Assembly (NCBI RefSeq): GCF_002694385.1
Contig: NZ_NZMB01000017.1
Coordinates: forward strand, 1-64,000
From: Sneathiella sp.
GTDB lineage: Bacteria; Pseudomonadota; Alphaproteobacteria; Sneathiellales; Sneathiellaceae
DNA length: 64,000 bases
Reading direction: 5' to 3'
Positions 45,744 through 54,948 of this stretch are shown piece by piece. The translations under genes were made by a program, and so were the position numbers. Numbering within the stretch: position 1 is the stretch's first letter; the number at the start of each line of letters is the position of its first letter. Below the pieces are notes generated by a model. It made no database searches, had not been told where the DNA came from, and was given only the letters and a program-made list of their open reading frames with translations.

Positions 45744-46178
45744 ATGCCTGTTCATCTTTTAATCGTCAGTGTCGGCTCTTCGTCGGTCAAACAGTTGCGT
45801 GACGCGCAGTCGCGACGCCTGATTGCGGGGCCGCTTTGTCATGTCACCAAGCAGCGCCCGACGCGAGAGGCGGAATTGCTGGAAGGCGGTTCCGTCTATT
45901 GGATCATCCGCGGCCAGATTGCCGCTCGGCAGCAGGTCACTGGGCTGGAACGGCTCTATGACCATGAAGGTGAGAAATGCGGCCTGATGCTCGATTCCGA
46001 ACTGGTGGAGACGGAGCTTTTCCCGCGTGGGCCGCATCAGGGCTGGCGCTATCTTGAAATCGCGGATGCCCCCCGCGATTTGCGTGACCTGGTTGAGGAA
46101 AGTAATTCGGATGAGGACAGCGAGGGCGAGCTGTCCGAGGAAATGGCGGCGGAATTACGTTCCCTCGGCCTCATCTGA
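45744..46178 (+). CDS. DUF1489 family protein
   Basis: A 144-aa protein of a family confined to alphaproteobacteria as far as I know, with no known function. It has the family opening LLIVSVGSSSVKQL, the SVYWIIRGQIAARQQVTGLE core and GWRYLEIADAPRDL. An acidic segment follows (residues 115-132). I start at ATG 45744 after GGCGGAGTAGG; GTG 45738 is two codons earlier. No membrane or signal segment. Its 3' end overlaps the convergent oxidoreductase by 24 bp. Confidence 0.85.
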   Translation: MPVHLLIVSVGSSSVKQLRDAQSRRLIAGPLCHVTKQRPTREAELLEGGSVYWIIRGQIAARQQVTGLERLYDHEGEKCGLMLDSELVETELFPRGPHQGWRYLEIADAPRDLRDLVEESNSDEDSEGELSEEMAAELRSLGLI

Positions 46179-48248
46179 GATATTTTCAGGGCGAATCCAG
46201 ACGGCGGTATCATGAAATGCCGCCCCGCCCGCCGGTTTTGGCGCCTCGGCACTGACCAGCAGATTGATGCCGATCTTTTCGATAAAGAATTTTCCGGGCC
46301 AGACCCCTTCGACAATCACCGTGCCGGGATTTTGCCCGTCAAAAATCTCCACATGGATAAGGAGGGAGCCGAGCTTGTTTCCGATACGGACAATCCCGCC
46401 TTCCTCCGTGCCGATGGTGGTGGCATCGCGACTGTGGATTTTGACGGTCGGGCGCTTTTCCCGCTTCAGTGATGATGGGGTTGCCGTAAAGCTGGTATTC
46501 AGGAAATTGCGCGCGGGCGCGGTGACAAGGCGATAGGGGTGTTCTGCATCGGCCTTGAAAATCACGTCCCAATGATCTGGCAGGCTCGGCATGCCATCAT
46601 GATTGGAGCCGATTTTTGACCAGTCCGGTGCGAAATGGAATTTTTTATCGGCATGTCCGAAGCCATCCAGATAATGGGCGCGGTCAAAATCGATCATGCA
46701 GTCATGCCATTTCTGCGCCCGTAAGGTTTCCGCATCGGGCCAGCCGGAACGGATCAGCGTTTCATTGATGATGTCCATTTCCGTCATCTCAAATCCCGGA
46801 TGCACGGCGCCGAGACGCTTGGCAAGCCCTGAAATAACGGCATGGTTGGAGCGGCATTCGCCCGGTGCCTCGATGATTTTCGGGCCCAGCATGATATGGC
46901 TTTGACCGCCCGCCTGATAGACATCGTCATGTTCAACAAACATCGTGGCGGGCAGCAGGATGTCCGCCATTTTCGCTGTTTCTGTCATGAACTGTTCATG
47001 GACGCAGACGAACAGATCATCGCGCGCGAAACCCTGATGCACCTTGCCGAGTTCCGGTGCGACATCCATCGGGTTGGTATTCTGGATCAGCAGACCTGTC
47101 ACCGGCGGGCCATCGCCGATATCGCGTGGATCGCCCGTGAGCACGGGCCCGATGCGCGACATATCCAACTCCCGCACCGTACTGTCACGCGCGTCCAGCC
47201 CTTCAATCAGTGTCTTGTTCCAGTGGAAAATGGCGCCGTTGTTATGCATTGCGCCGCCGCCTTCATATTGCCACGACCCGGTGACCGAGGCGAGGCAGCT
47301 TGCCGCATGCATATTGACGGGGCCATTACGGCTTCGCGAAAAGCCATAACCGAGGCGGAGGAATGATCGTTTCGTGTGGCCAAAGAGCCGGGCGAAGGCA
47401 TAGATTTCCTCCGCTGGAATGCCGGTGATCGGGGCGGCCCATTCCGGCGAGCGGCTTTGCAAATGCGCTTCCAGCTCTTGATAACCTTTGGTGTACTTCG
47501 CCATATAGTCGCGATCGGCCATGCCTTCCGCAAACAGCACATGCATCACCGCGCAGGCAAGCGCCCCGTCGGTCCCCGGATTAACGCAAAGATGGATATC
47601 CGCAGCCTCGGCCGCTGCATTGCGATAGGGATCGACGACAACAATCTTCGCGCCCCGTTCCTTGCGGGCGCGGGTCGCATGGGTCATGACGTTGACCTGC
47701 GTATGCACTGCATTGGTGCCCCAGATGACGACAAGGTCGGCCTTTGCCATCTCGCGTGGGTCCGGGCCGTGAAGCGCGCCCGTCGCCGCCATCCAACCGC
47801 TTCGGGCGAGCGTTGTGCAGATGGTGCTGTACTGTCCTGAATATTTCTTCACATGGCGCAGCCGGTTGATGCCGTCGCGCTGCAACAGCCCCATGGTTCC
47901 AGCATAGTAATAGGGCCAGATTGTCTCTGCCCCGTATTCGGCCTCGCGTTTGAGAAAGGCTTCCGCCACTTCATCCAGCGCATCGTCCCAGCTGATTTTC
48001 TGCCACCCGCCTTCGCCCTTGTTTCCCGTCCGCCGCATGGGGTGCATCAGCCGGTCGGGGTGATGGGTGCGTTCCGCATAGCGGGCGACCTTGGCGCAGA
48101 TGACGCCAGCGGTATAGCTGTTGCCCGCCGCGCCGCGAATACGGCCGATGCGGTAATCGTCGAGACGCTCCACCTCCAATGCGCAGGTTGACGGACAATC
48201 ATGGGGGCAGGCAGAGGCGCGAATTTCAGGCGATGACAAATTTTTCAT
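46155..48248 (-). CDS. Molybdopterin-dependent oxidoreductase (formate dehydrogenase/DMSO reductase family)
   Basis: A 697-aa bis-MGD enzyme. An N-terminal 4Fe-4S site is formed by C14, C18, C22 (ACPHDCPSTC) and C51 (AGVICAKVAR). Family segments include LARSGWMAATG, DLVVIWGTNAVHTQVNVM and the C-terminal molydopterin-binding domain ending with RLVTAPARNFLNTSF. There is no twin-arginine signal, so it is cytoplasmic. The Mo ligand and substrate cannot be fixed from sequence. No obvious small electron-transfer subunit lies next to it, so it acts alone or with a distant partner. Confidence 0.88.
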   Translation of the reverse strand: MKNLSSPEIRASACPHDCPSTCALEVERLDDYRIGRIRGAAGNSYTAGVICAKVARYAERTHHPDRLMHPMRRTGNKGEGGWQKISWDDALDEVAEAFLKREAEYGAETIWPYYYAGTMGLLQRDGINRLRHVKKYSGQYSTICTTLARSGWMAATGALHGPDPREMAKADLVVIWGTNAVHTQVNVMTHATRARKERGAKIVVVDPYRNAAAEAADIHLCVNPGTDGALACAVMHVLFAEGMADRDYMAKYTKGYQELEAHLQSRSPEWAAPITGIPAEEIYAFARLFGHTKRSFLRLGYGFSRSRNGPVNMHAASCLASVTGSWQYEGGGAMHNNGAIFHWNKTLIEGLDARDSTVRELDMSRIGPVLTGDPRDIGDGPPVTGLLIQNTNPMDVAPELGKVHQGFARDDLFVCVHEQFMTETAKMADILLPATMFVEHDDVYQAGGQSHIMLGPKIIEAPGECRSNHAVISGLAKRLGAVHPGFEMTEMDIINETLIRSGWPDAETLRAQKWHDCMIDFDRAHYLDGFGHADKKFHFAPDWSKIGSNHDGMPSLPDHWDVIFKADAEHPYRLVTAPARNFLNTSFTATPSSLKREKRPTVKIHSRDATTIGTEEGGIVRIGNKLGSLLIHVEIFDGQNPGTVIVEGVWPGKFFIEKIGINLLVSAEAPKPAGGAAFHDTAVWIRPENISDEAEGT

Positions 48249-48387
48249 GCATACTAGATTAGGAGGATGTCAATTCCGCTGCAATCCCGCTGTGCCCATT
48301 AGGATGTTTTTTTCAAATGGGCTGGTATTGCCGGGATGGGCGGGATATATCGAAGCGGGTAATTTTTACGGGTGAAAGCCTAAGCTT

Positions 48388-49125
48388 TTGAAGGCGATAA
48401 AGAACATACTGAAAAGCGACGCGGTCAAGGCCGCCACTGGCTTGCTTGCCGCGGGCTATATATGGCTCGTCTATCGCACCAGCCGCTGGCAGGTTGTGAA
48501 CGGAGAGGTCCCGCATGAGTTGATGAAGGCTGGGAAACCCTTCATCCTGGCGTTTTGGCATGGCCGCCTTTTGATGATGCCGATTTCGGTACAGAAGAAA
48601 ACCAAGGTGAATGTGATGATTTCGCACCATGGTGATGGGGAAATCATTGCCCGTGCCATCGGCCATTGGGGACAGGACAGTGTGCGTGGCTCCGCCAGCA
48701 AGGGGGCGTCGGCAGCCGTCAAACAGATGTTGCAAGCTCTGAAAAGAGGGGAGGTCGCCGTTATTACGCCGGATGGCCCACGGGGCCCCCGGATGCGGGC
48801 TCAGGACGGGGTGGTCCGGCTGGCAGCCCTTTCCGGCATACCGGTCTATCCGGTCAGCTATTCGACGACACGCGGCAAGATTCTCGGAAGCTGGGACCGC
48901 TTTTTAGTTGCCGCGCCGTTTAGCCGCGGCGTGATTGTCTGGGGCGATGGCATTCATGTGCCGCGCCATGATGCCGGGGGCGCCTATCAGAATGCGCGCG
49001 ATGCGATCGAGACAAGCCTGATTGATATCACGCAGCAGGCGGATGCCCTTTGCGGCCGCGAAACGGTCGCGCCGGAAGAGCGTGACAAGCCCGTCAAGCC
49101 GCATAAAAAGGGGACGGACGGATGA
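48388..49125 (+). CDS. DUF374 lysophospholipid acyltransferase-like protein
   Basis: A 245-aa protein with an N-terminal hydrophobic segment (about 16-30) and acyltransferase-like motifs ILAFWHGRLLMMP and VITPDGPRGPRMRAQDGVVR. The family neighbours lipid A genes in many proteobacteria. The start is TTG 48388; a stop lies five codons upstream and no ATG is available before the conserved region, so TTG is the only good choice, with GGGTGAAAG as possible ribosome site. It overlaps waaA by ATGA. The acyl substrate is unknown. Confidence 0.85.
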   Translation: MKAIKNILKSDAVKAATGLLAAGYIWLVYRTSRWQVVNGEVPHELMKAGKPFILAFWHGRLLMMPISVQKKTKVNVMISHHGDGEIIARAIGHWGQDSVRGSASKGASAAVKQMLQALKRGEVAVITPDGPRGPRMRAQDGVVRLAALSGIPVYPVSYSTTRGKILGSWDRFLVAAPFSRGVIVWGDGIHVPRHDAGGAYQNARDAIETSLIDITQQADALCGRETVAPEERDKPVKPHKKGTDG

Positions 49126-50396
49126 TGCCGCTTGCTCTTTACAACGCTTGTCTCCGGCTTGGCAGACCGCTATTGACGCGGCATCTGGAAAAGCGTCTGG
49201 CGAATGGCAAGGAGGATCCGCAACGTTTTGCCGAACGGCTGGGAGAGGCATCCCGTCCGCGCCCTGACGGACCGCTTGTCTGGATACATGCGGCCTCTGT
49301 CGGCGAATCCGTCTCGGCGCTGACGTTGATTGACGGCCTCCTCGCTCAAAAAACCGACCGGCATATCCTTGTCACAACCGGTACTCGCACATCGGCGGAG
49401 ATTATGGCCGGGCGGCTGCCGGAGCGGGCCTTTCATCAATATGTGCCGGTGGATCGGCAGGACGCGGTCCGCCGTTTCCTTGATCACTGGAAACCGGATC
49501 TTGCGGTCTGGATGGAATCGGAAATCTGGCCCAATTTGATCCATGAAAGCGGCGCGCGGAATATCCCCATGATCCTCGCGAATGCGCGTATCACGGAAAA
49601 ATCCTACAAAAACTGGCGCCGTTCATTCGGTCTTGCGGGCCATTTGCTTGCCCAGTTTACCATCTGCCTGGCGCAGTCGGAGGCATCGGCGCATTATTTG
49701 CGCGATCTGGGGGCAAATTCTGTCGAATATATCGGCAATCTCAAATTTGCCGCCAAACCGTTGCCTGTTGATCCGGACAAGCTGGCGGCATTTGGCCGTA
49801 GAATTGCCGACCGACCGATCTGGCTCGCTGCCAGTACGCATCGGGGAGAGGAGGAAATCATTCTCGCCGCCGATAGAGAATTACGGCGGACGCACACTAA
49901 TCTTCTCACCCTGATTGTTCCCCGGCATCCGGAGCGGGGCGGTGAGTTGGCTGCGCTTGCCGTGAGTGCAGGCCGGAGTGTGCTATGTCGCGGGGCGGGG
50001 GCAGAGCCGGAGGATAGCACTGAAATTTATATCGCGGATACCATCGGCGAACTCGGGCTGTTCTACAGGCTCAGCGATATTGTCTTTATTGGCGGGTCGC
50101 TGGTGCCAAATGGGGGGCAGAATCCGTTGGAACCGGCCCGGCTCGATTGCGCGTTGCTGCATGGGCCGCATATGACCAATTTCGCGGAGATTATGGAGGC
50201 GTTCAATAACCGTTCGGCCAGCCGGGAGGTGACGGATGCGGCCAGCCTTGCCGGAGCAGTTGCCGATTATCTGGATCATCCGGAACACTGCCGCGAGATG
50301 GCGGTGCGGGCGGCCTCCGTTGTTGCAGGCGGGCAAGAGACACTGGATAGAACCCTGGCCGTGATCGAAAACCTCGTAAAGGGGAGGGGGGCATGA
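49122..50396 (+). CDS. waaA: 3-deoxy-D-manno-octulosonate (Kdo) transferase
   Basis: WaaA/KdtA (424 aa) adds Kdo from CMP-Kdo to lipid IVA at the inner membrane. The N domain (Glycos_transf_N) includes VWIHAASVGESVSALTLIDGL and VTTGTRTSAEIM. The C domain includes LAASTHRGEEEIIL, DTIGELGLFYRLSDIVFIG and GSLVPNGGQNPLEPARLDCA. The ATG overlaps the previous stop, and lpxK follows with a 4-nt overlap. Confidence 0.95.
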   Translation: MMPLALYNACLRLGRPLLTRHLEKRLANGKEDPQRFAERLGEASRPRPDGPLVWIHAASVGESVSALTLIDGLLAQKTDRHILVTTGTRTSAEIMAGRLPERAFHQYVPVDRQDAVRRFLDHWKPDLAVWMESEIWPNLIHESGARNIPMILANARITEKSYKNWRRSFGLAGHLLAQFTICLAQSEASAHYLRDLGANSVEYIGNLKFAAKPLPVDPDKLAAFGRRIADRPIWLAASTHRGEEEIILAADRELRRTHTNLLTLIVPRHPERGGELAALAVSAGRSVLCRGAGAEPEDSTEIYIADTIGELGLFYRLSDIVFIGGSLVPNGGQNPLEPARLDCALLHGPHMTNFAEIMEAFNNRSASREVTDAASLAGAVADYLDHPEHCREMAVRAASVVAGGQETLDRTLAVIENLVKGRGA

Positions 50397-51382
50397 AAAC
50401 GCCCGCTTTCTGGGCGCAGGGCGGCGGCCATCTGATGCCGTTGCTGCTCTCTCCGCTTGCTTGTCTCTATGGCGGGGTCAGTCGCCTCCATCGCGGGATA
50501 CAGCGACGCCATAGCGTGGCTGTGCCGGTTATCTGTGTCGGGAATGTGGTGGCCGGTGGCGCGGGTAAAACGCCGGTTGCAATCGCCATCGCCCGCATGT
50601 TTATCGCGCGGGGCTTGCGGCCGCATTTTTTAAGCCGGGGATATGGCGGCTCGCTCAAAGGGCCGGTGCGGGTTGTTCTTGATGTGCATAAATTTACCGA
50701 AGTCGGGGACGAACCGCTTATTCTTGCTGAGATCGCGCCAACATGGGTTGCGAAAGATCGCCTTGCCGGGGCGGAAGCCGCCGCGCGGAATGGCGCCGAT
50801 GTTATCATCATGGATGACGGGTTTCAGAACCCGGCGCTTCACAAGGATTTCTCATTGCTGGTGCTGGATGCGGAATATGGCGTGGGCAATGGCCGATTGC
50901 TTCCCGCGGGCCCGTTGCGCGAATCTCTCCCCAATGCCCTGGGACGATGTGATGCCGTCGTACTGGTAGAGGGCGATAAACATTCAGCCATTATAAACCG
51001 GTTAAAAATAAATAAACCGGTTTATAATTCAACTTTGGCGCCGACGGCATCGGGCGAACCGCTCAGTGGGCAGAAGGTTGTTGCTTTTGCCGGGATTGGA
51101 CGGCCCGAGAAATTCTTTAAAAGCCTCATCGGAGCTGGCTGCGAGTTGATGCATAGCTTTAGCTATCCAGACCATCATGTTTATACGGCTGATGAAATGA
51201 TGAAGATGGTGGAATGTGCAACGGACGCAGGTGCAGCGCTTGTCACCACCCGAAAGGATTATGTCCGCCTGCCGATGGAAGCGCGGATGATGGTCTCTGT
51301 CTTTGATGTTGATATGGTCTTCTCCGCTCCGGAAGGGTTGCAGGCCGCACTTCTCTCCCTCGTCAAAGGGAGGGATGGATGA
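50393..51382 (+). CDS. lpxK: Tetraacyldisaccharide 4'-kinase
   Basis: LpxK (329 aa) phosphorylates the lipid A precursor at the 4' position with ATP. It is a P-loop kinase with the divergent Walker A GNVVAGGAGKTPVAIAIA (50-68) and the Asp-rich DGFQNPALHKD segment. The N-terminus is hydrophobic, fitting its membrane-associated site. It is cotranscribed with waaA and the next acyltransferase, overlapping each by 4 nt. Confidence 0.95.
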   Translation: MKTPAFWAQGGGHLMPLLLSPLACLYGGVSRLHRGIQRRHSVAVPVICVGNVVAGGAGKTPVAIAIARMFIARGLRPHFLSRGYGGSLKGPVRVVLDVHKFTEVGDEPLILAEIAPTWVAKDRLAGAEAAARNGADVIIMDDGFQNPALHKDFSLLVLDAEYGVGNGRLLPAGPLRESLPNALGRCDAVVLVEGDKHSAIINRLKINKPVYNSTLAPTASGEPLSGQKVVAFAGIGRPEKFFKSLIGAGCELMHSFSYPDHHVYTADEMMKMVECATDAGAALVTTRKDYVRLPMEARMMVSVFDVDMVFSAPEGLQAALLSLVKGRDG

Positions 51383-52248
51383 GCGACATTTCCCTCCGAT
51401 ACCGGTTGGAATGGCTGGGCGTGAAAATGGCTGTGGGTCTGTTCCGCCTGCTCGGTCGGCGCCGGGCGGCGACATTCGGGGGTTGGCTCGCAAGGAAAAT
51501 CGGCCCGTGTCTCAAAGTTCATCGGCTGGCAGAAGAGAATATGGGTATGGCACTGCCCGCCCTGACGGCACAACAGCGTGCTGCCGCTCTTGAGGGGATG
51601 TGGGATAACCTTGGCCGGAATGTCGGAGAGATACCGTTCAACCGGGAAATTCTCGAGGATACGGAAACGGTCGAACTTGTGGGCGGGGAATATCTCGACG
51701 CCTATCTGGCGAGTGGTAAGGCGGCCTTCTTCGTGACAGCCCATTATGGCCCGTGGGAATTGGTGGCGCTGGTCGGGCGGCGGCTGGGCGCGCGGGCGAC
51801 AGGAATATACCGGGCGGCGAACAATCCGCTGGTAGAGGAATTGTTCCAGTCCATGCGGGCCGATCCTGACTATCGTTTCGTGCCTAAGGGCAATGAAGGG
51901 GCCCGGGCCATTGTCAAGGCCGCGCGGGGAGGTGGCGCGATTGTCCTTCTCAACGACCAGAAGCTGAACGGCGGTGTGCCGATCCCCTTCTTCGGGCGGG
52001 ATGCGATGACCGCCCCGGCAGTGGCCGAGATTGCCTGCAAGATGGAGGTGCCAATCTACCCCATGCGCGCCGAGCGTCTCAGCGGTGGTCGGCGACGGCT
52101 CACCATCTATCCCGCCCTTGATGTGCCGAGAACGGGAGAGAGGGAAAAAGATGTTTATATCCTTCTCAAAAACATCAACGAAACCTTCGAGCGATGGATA
52201 ACCGAGCGGCCGGATCACTGGTTCTGGGTCCATAACCGCTGGTCATAG
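51379..52248 (+). CDS. Lipid A late acyltransferase (LpxL/HtrB-type)
   Basis: A 289-aa member of the Lpx/HtrB family that adds secondary acyl chains to Kdo2-lipid A. The catalytic HX4E is H122 and E127 (TAHYGPWELVA). Other features are the membrane-proximal N-terminus (LGVKMAVGLFRLLGRR) and the family segment GGAIVLLNDQKLNGGVPIPF. LpxL versus LpxM cannot be separated. It is the last gene of the DUF374–waaA–lpxK operon. Confidence 0.92.
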   Translation: MSDISLRYRLEWLGVKMAVGLFRLLGRRRAATFGGWLARKIGPCLKVHRLAEENMGMALPALTAQQRAAALEGMWDNLGRNVGEIPFNREILEDTETVELVGGEYLDAYLASGKAAFFVTAHYGPWELVALVGRRLGARATGIYRAANNPLVEELFQSMRADPDYRFVPKGNEGARAIVKAARGGGAIVLLNDQKLNGGVPIPFFGRDAMTAPAVAEIACKMEVPIYPMRAERLSGGRRRLTIYPALDVPRTGEREKDVYILLKNINETFERWITERPDHWFWVHNRWS

Positions 52249-52264
52249 GGAAAGCCTGCTGGCG

Positions 52265-53332
52265 TCAGCTGGCGAGTGCCAGCTTTTTCTTGTCATTGCG
52301 GGCTTTTTCCAGCCGCTCCAGGGCAATCCGGTCCGCAATCTCGGCTGTCGTCATGTTTTCACGCTCTGCCCGCTTGAAGATGTCAAGGCAGGTATCGTAA
52401 ATGCCGCCCACATGGCGCATGGCTTTTTCCCGATCGAATTTGGGCCCTTCATGACTGATCATGATGATGCCGCCTGCATTGATGGCATAATCGGGGGCAT
52501 AGAGAAGACCGCGGGCGGTCATGATGTTGGCATGATGCGCCTCGGCAAGCTGATTATTGGCCGAGCCCGCGACGATATACGCATTGAGGCGCGGAATGGT
52601 ATTATCATTCAGAATGGCGCCAAGGGCGCAGGGCGCGAAGACATCGACGTCCTGATCATAAATTTCCTCGATACCAACGGGCACTGCGCCGAGTTGATCG
52701 ACGGCCTTGCTGACACTGGTCTCATTGATATCGGCGACGATCAATGTCGCCCCCGCTTCTTTCAGCAGCTCACAGAGGCCATAACCTACATGGCCGAGTC
52801 CTTGAACGGCCACCTTGATGCCCGAGAGCGTATCTTTCTTCAGGCGGAAAAGAACAGCGGCCTTCAGCCCCTGAAAAACGCCATAGGCGGTGGCGGGGGA
52901 GGGATCGCCGGCATTCCCTTCGCTGATTCCGGCAATATGCCGTGTTGTTTGGCGGGCTGTTTCCAGGTCGGCGACGCTGGTGCCGACATCCTCCGCTGCG
53001 ATATAGCGGCCGCCAAGCTGATCCACGGCGCGGCCGAAGGCTTCGAACAGGGCCGGGGTCTTGTCGGTACGTGGATCACCGATGATTACCGATTTGCCGC
53101 CGCCGAGATTAACCCCGGCAAGGGAGGATTTATAGGTCATCCCGCGGGAGAGGCGCAGTACATCGGCAAGGGCGGCTTCGTCACTTTCATAGTTCCACAT
53201 CCGCGTGCCGCCAAGCGCCGGGCCGAGTGTCGTGTCATGCACGGCGATAATGGCCTTGAGGCCGGTCGTCCGGTCATGAAAAAACAGCACAGCTTCGTGA
53301 TTGTCGAATTCTTTTGCGGAAAAAACGGACAT
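52265..53332 (-). CDS. Leucine dehydrogenase (Glu/Leu/Phe/Val dehydrogenase family)
   Basis: A 355-aa NAD-dependent amino acid dehydrogenase that would reversibly deaminate branched-chain amino acids. Active-site lysines match the Bacillus enzyme numbering: K68 (MTYKSSLAG) and K80 (NLGGGKSV). The substrate segment GPALGGTRMWNYES fits leucine/valine rather than glutamate. The NAD domain has VAVQGLGHVGYGLCELL. ATG 53332 follows GAGGATCC. Leucine catabolism genes lie about 7 kb away, a functional link by inference. The 3' end overlaps the terminator of the lipid A operon. Confidence 0.92.
   Translation of the reverse strand: MSVFSAKEFDNHEAVLFFHDRTTGLKAIIAVHDTTLGPALGGTRMWNYESDEAALADVLRLSRGMTYKSSLAGVNLGGGKSVIIGDPRTDKTPALFEAFGRAVDQLGGRYIAAEDVGTSVADLETARQTTRHIAGISEGNAGDPSPATAYGVFQGLKAAVLFRLKKDTLSGIKVAVQGLGHVGYGLCELLKEAGATLIVADINETSVSKAVDQLGAVPVGIEEIYDQDVDVFAPCALGAILNDNTIPRLNAYIVAGSANNQLAEAHHANIMTARGLLYAPDYAINAGGIIMISHEGPKFDREKAMRHVGGIYDTCLDIFKRAERENMTTAEIADRIALERLEKARNDKKKLALAS
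52267..52290 (+). terminator. Rho-independent terminator lying inside the leucine dehydrogenase gene
   Basis: AGCTGGC (52267-52273) pairs with GCCAGCT (52278-52284) around a GAGT loop, followed by TTTTCTT. It comes 18 nt after the lpxL-type stop and is well shaped for the plus strand. On the minus strand the same bases encode the last residues (KKLALAS) of the dehydrogenase. Confidence 0.75.
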
Positions 53333-53411
53333 ATGGATCCTCATATATATGATCAGCTCAGGGGCATTTGCTATTTTATATTTTCCTTATGAAGGCCGGA
53401 ATCAATGAAAA

Positions 53412-53437
53412 ACTGCGACGTTTTGAAACTTCGCAGT
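53412..53437. promoter_or_regulatory. 26-bp interrupted dyad upstream of leucine dehydrogenase
   Basis: ACTGCGA (53412-53418) pairs with TCGCAGT (53431-53437); inside, GTTT/AAAC also pair, separated by one mismatch (C/T). It is 80 bp ahead of the leucine dehydrogenase start (minus strand). A possible -10 element TATAAA lies between it and the gene. This is a good operator candidate. The alternative is a terminator for the next minus-strand gene, but a T-run is missing. Confidence 0.45.
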
Positions 53438-53564
53438 ATCCTTGCGCGAAATGAAAACACGAATTTGCAAAGTTTCCGTCCGGCAGGATGAAAAGTAATA
53501 AAAAACCTGCCGAAAAGTATGGATGAGCCGTGAAACTGCCGAAAATACCCTTGAAAAAACCGAT

Positions 53565-54674
53565 TCAGAGGCGATCAGTCTCTGCGAGTATGCCCGCGAC
53601 ATGGGCGCTGATGCTGAGGCTGGCGGTCAGGCCCGGACTCTCCATCCCGAAGAGATTGACAAGACCGGGAAGGCCATGCGTGCGCTCATCCGAAATACAA
53701 AAATCGGCGGGGCTGCCGTCGGTACTTCTGATCTTTGGGCGGATGCCGGAATAGGCCGGGATCAGGCTGTCGTCCGGCAGGGCCGGGAAATAGCGACGTA
53801 TTGCTTCATAGAAGCTGTCGGCGCGGTGAGGATCGACGTCATAATCTATGTGATCGATCCACTCCTGATCCGGCCCGAAGCGGATTTGCCCGGCCATATC
53901 CAGGGTGACATGCGTGCCGAGGCTGGCCGATTTCGGCATCGGATAGATAAGGTGCGAGAAGGGAGATCGTTTCGTCATGGTAAAATAGCTGCCTTTGACG
54001 ATCTCCCGCTCTGGGATGTGATCCGGTGACAGGCCAATGATTTGTCCGGCCACCTCCTGCGCATAGAGACCGGTGGAGTTAATGAGATTGCGGCAGGAAA
54101 GGGTCATACCGCCTGCGCTGACGTCAAACCCTTCACGGATTGGAGTCGCTCGCTCAAATACGCTTTCAAGCGCCAGGGACCCGCCGTGATCCTCAATTTC
54201 CCCGAGATAGGCGAGCATCAGCTGGTGACTGTCGATAATACCGGTGGAGGGGGACAGCAGTGCGCCCGTGCAAAACAGCGCGGGCTCCATCGCCATTGCC
54301 GCATCCGCACTCAGAAAGCGCAGGTCATCGACGCCATTGGCGGCCGCTTTTTGCGCCAGTATGTCGAGCATGGACAGTTCTTCCTCATTTGTGGCAACAA
54401 TCAGCTTACCACAATTGGAATGAGGGATGTGGCGCGCCCTGCAATAGTCATACAACAGCCACTTGCCCTGTGTGCAGAAGCGCGCCTTCAGGCTGTCCTG
54501 TGGATAATAGATGCCGGCATGGATCACCTCGCTATTGCGGGCGGAGGTTTCCTCTCCGAACTGCCGATGACGTTCCAGCAGCAGTACGTCGCGCCCTGCC
54601 GTGGCCAGTGACCGGGCAATAGCAAGGCCGATAACACCTGCGCCGATAACGATATTTTCCACATCTACAGACAT
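53565..54674 (-). CDS. FAD-dependent oxidoreductase (L-2-hydroxyglutarate dehydrogenase/DAO type)
   Basis: A 369-aa DAO-family flavoprotein. The Rossmann motif NIVIGAGVIGLAIARSLA is at the N-terminus, with the ERHRQFGEETSARNSEVIHAG flavin segment behind it, and GVRPK-like loop YSGIRPKIRS near the C-terminus. The sequence pattern resembles L-2-hydroxyglutarate oxidase and related enzymes that oxidise 2-hydroxy acids, but the substrate is not proven. ATG 54674 follows AGGGA. The gap 53345-53564 holds no other gene. Confidence 0.85.
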   Translation of the reverse strand: MSVDVENIVIGAGVIGLAIARSLATAGRDVLLLERHRQFGEETSARNSEVIHAGIYYPQDSLKARFCTQGKWLLYDYCRARHIPHSNCGKLIVATNEEELSMLDILAQKAAANGVDDLRFLSADAAMAMEPALFCTGALLSPSTGIIDSHQLMLAYLGEIEDHGGSLALESVFERATPIREGFDVSAGGMTLSCRNLINSTGLYAQEVAGQIIGLSPDHIPEREIVKGSYFTMTKRSPFSHLIYPMPKSASLGTHVTLDMAGQIRFGPDQEWIDHIDYDVDPHRADSFYEAIRRYFPALPDDSLIPAYSGIRPKIRSTDGSPADFCISDERTHGLPGLVNLFGMESPGLTASLSISAHVAGILAETDRL

Positions 54675-54948
54675 CGCATTTCCCTATCAGCTTTTGAGTA
54701 TGGGGCATAGCGGGGATTCGTAATGTCTTCGAGAATCACTCTGATCGGCCAGCAGCAAAGACAGGAATTGAGCATTTTGCTGAAAATTGATGATGATTTG
54801 CGGCCCCTGCCAACACAGGTGGATGTCAGGGGGAGAGGACAATGTTAAATTCCTGTGGAGAACGTGGCATCCTCGCTGTTTCTTCTTGAAAAAACGCAAA
54901 AATCTGCGACCCTTTTAATAGGTGCTGGCCGGAACAATATGGCAGTCA

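Noticed and set aside
48294-48320. CCCATT/AATGGG inverted repeat before the DUF374 gene
   Set aside because: Arms of only six bases with a 15-nt loop in a T-rich context; easily a chance event.
53523-54029. 168-codon plus-strand frame near the FAD oxidoreductase
   Set aside because: Overlaps the C-terminal part of the oxidoreductase in antisense; no family recognised.
54723-54848. 41-codon frame MSSRITLIGQQQR in the mipZ upstream region
   Set aside because: No ribosome site of quality, no known relative and short; left as unsupported within the non-coding entry.
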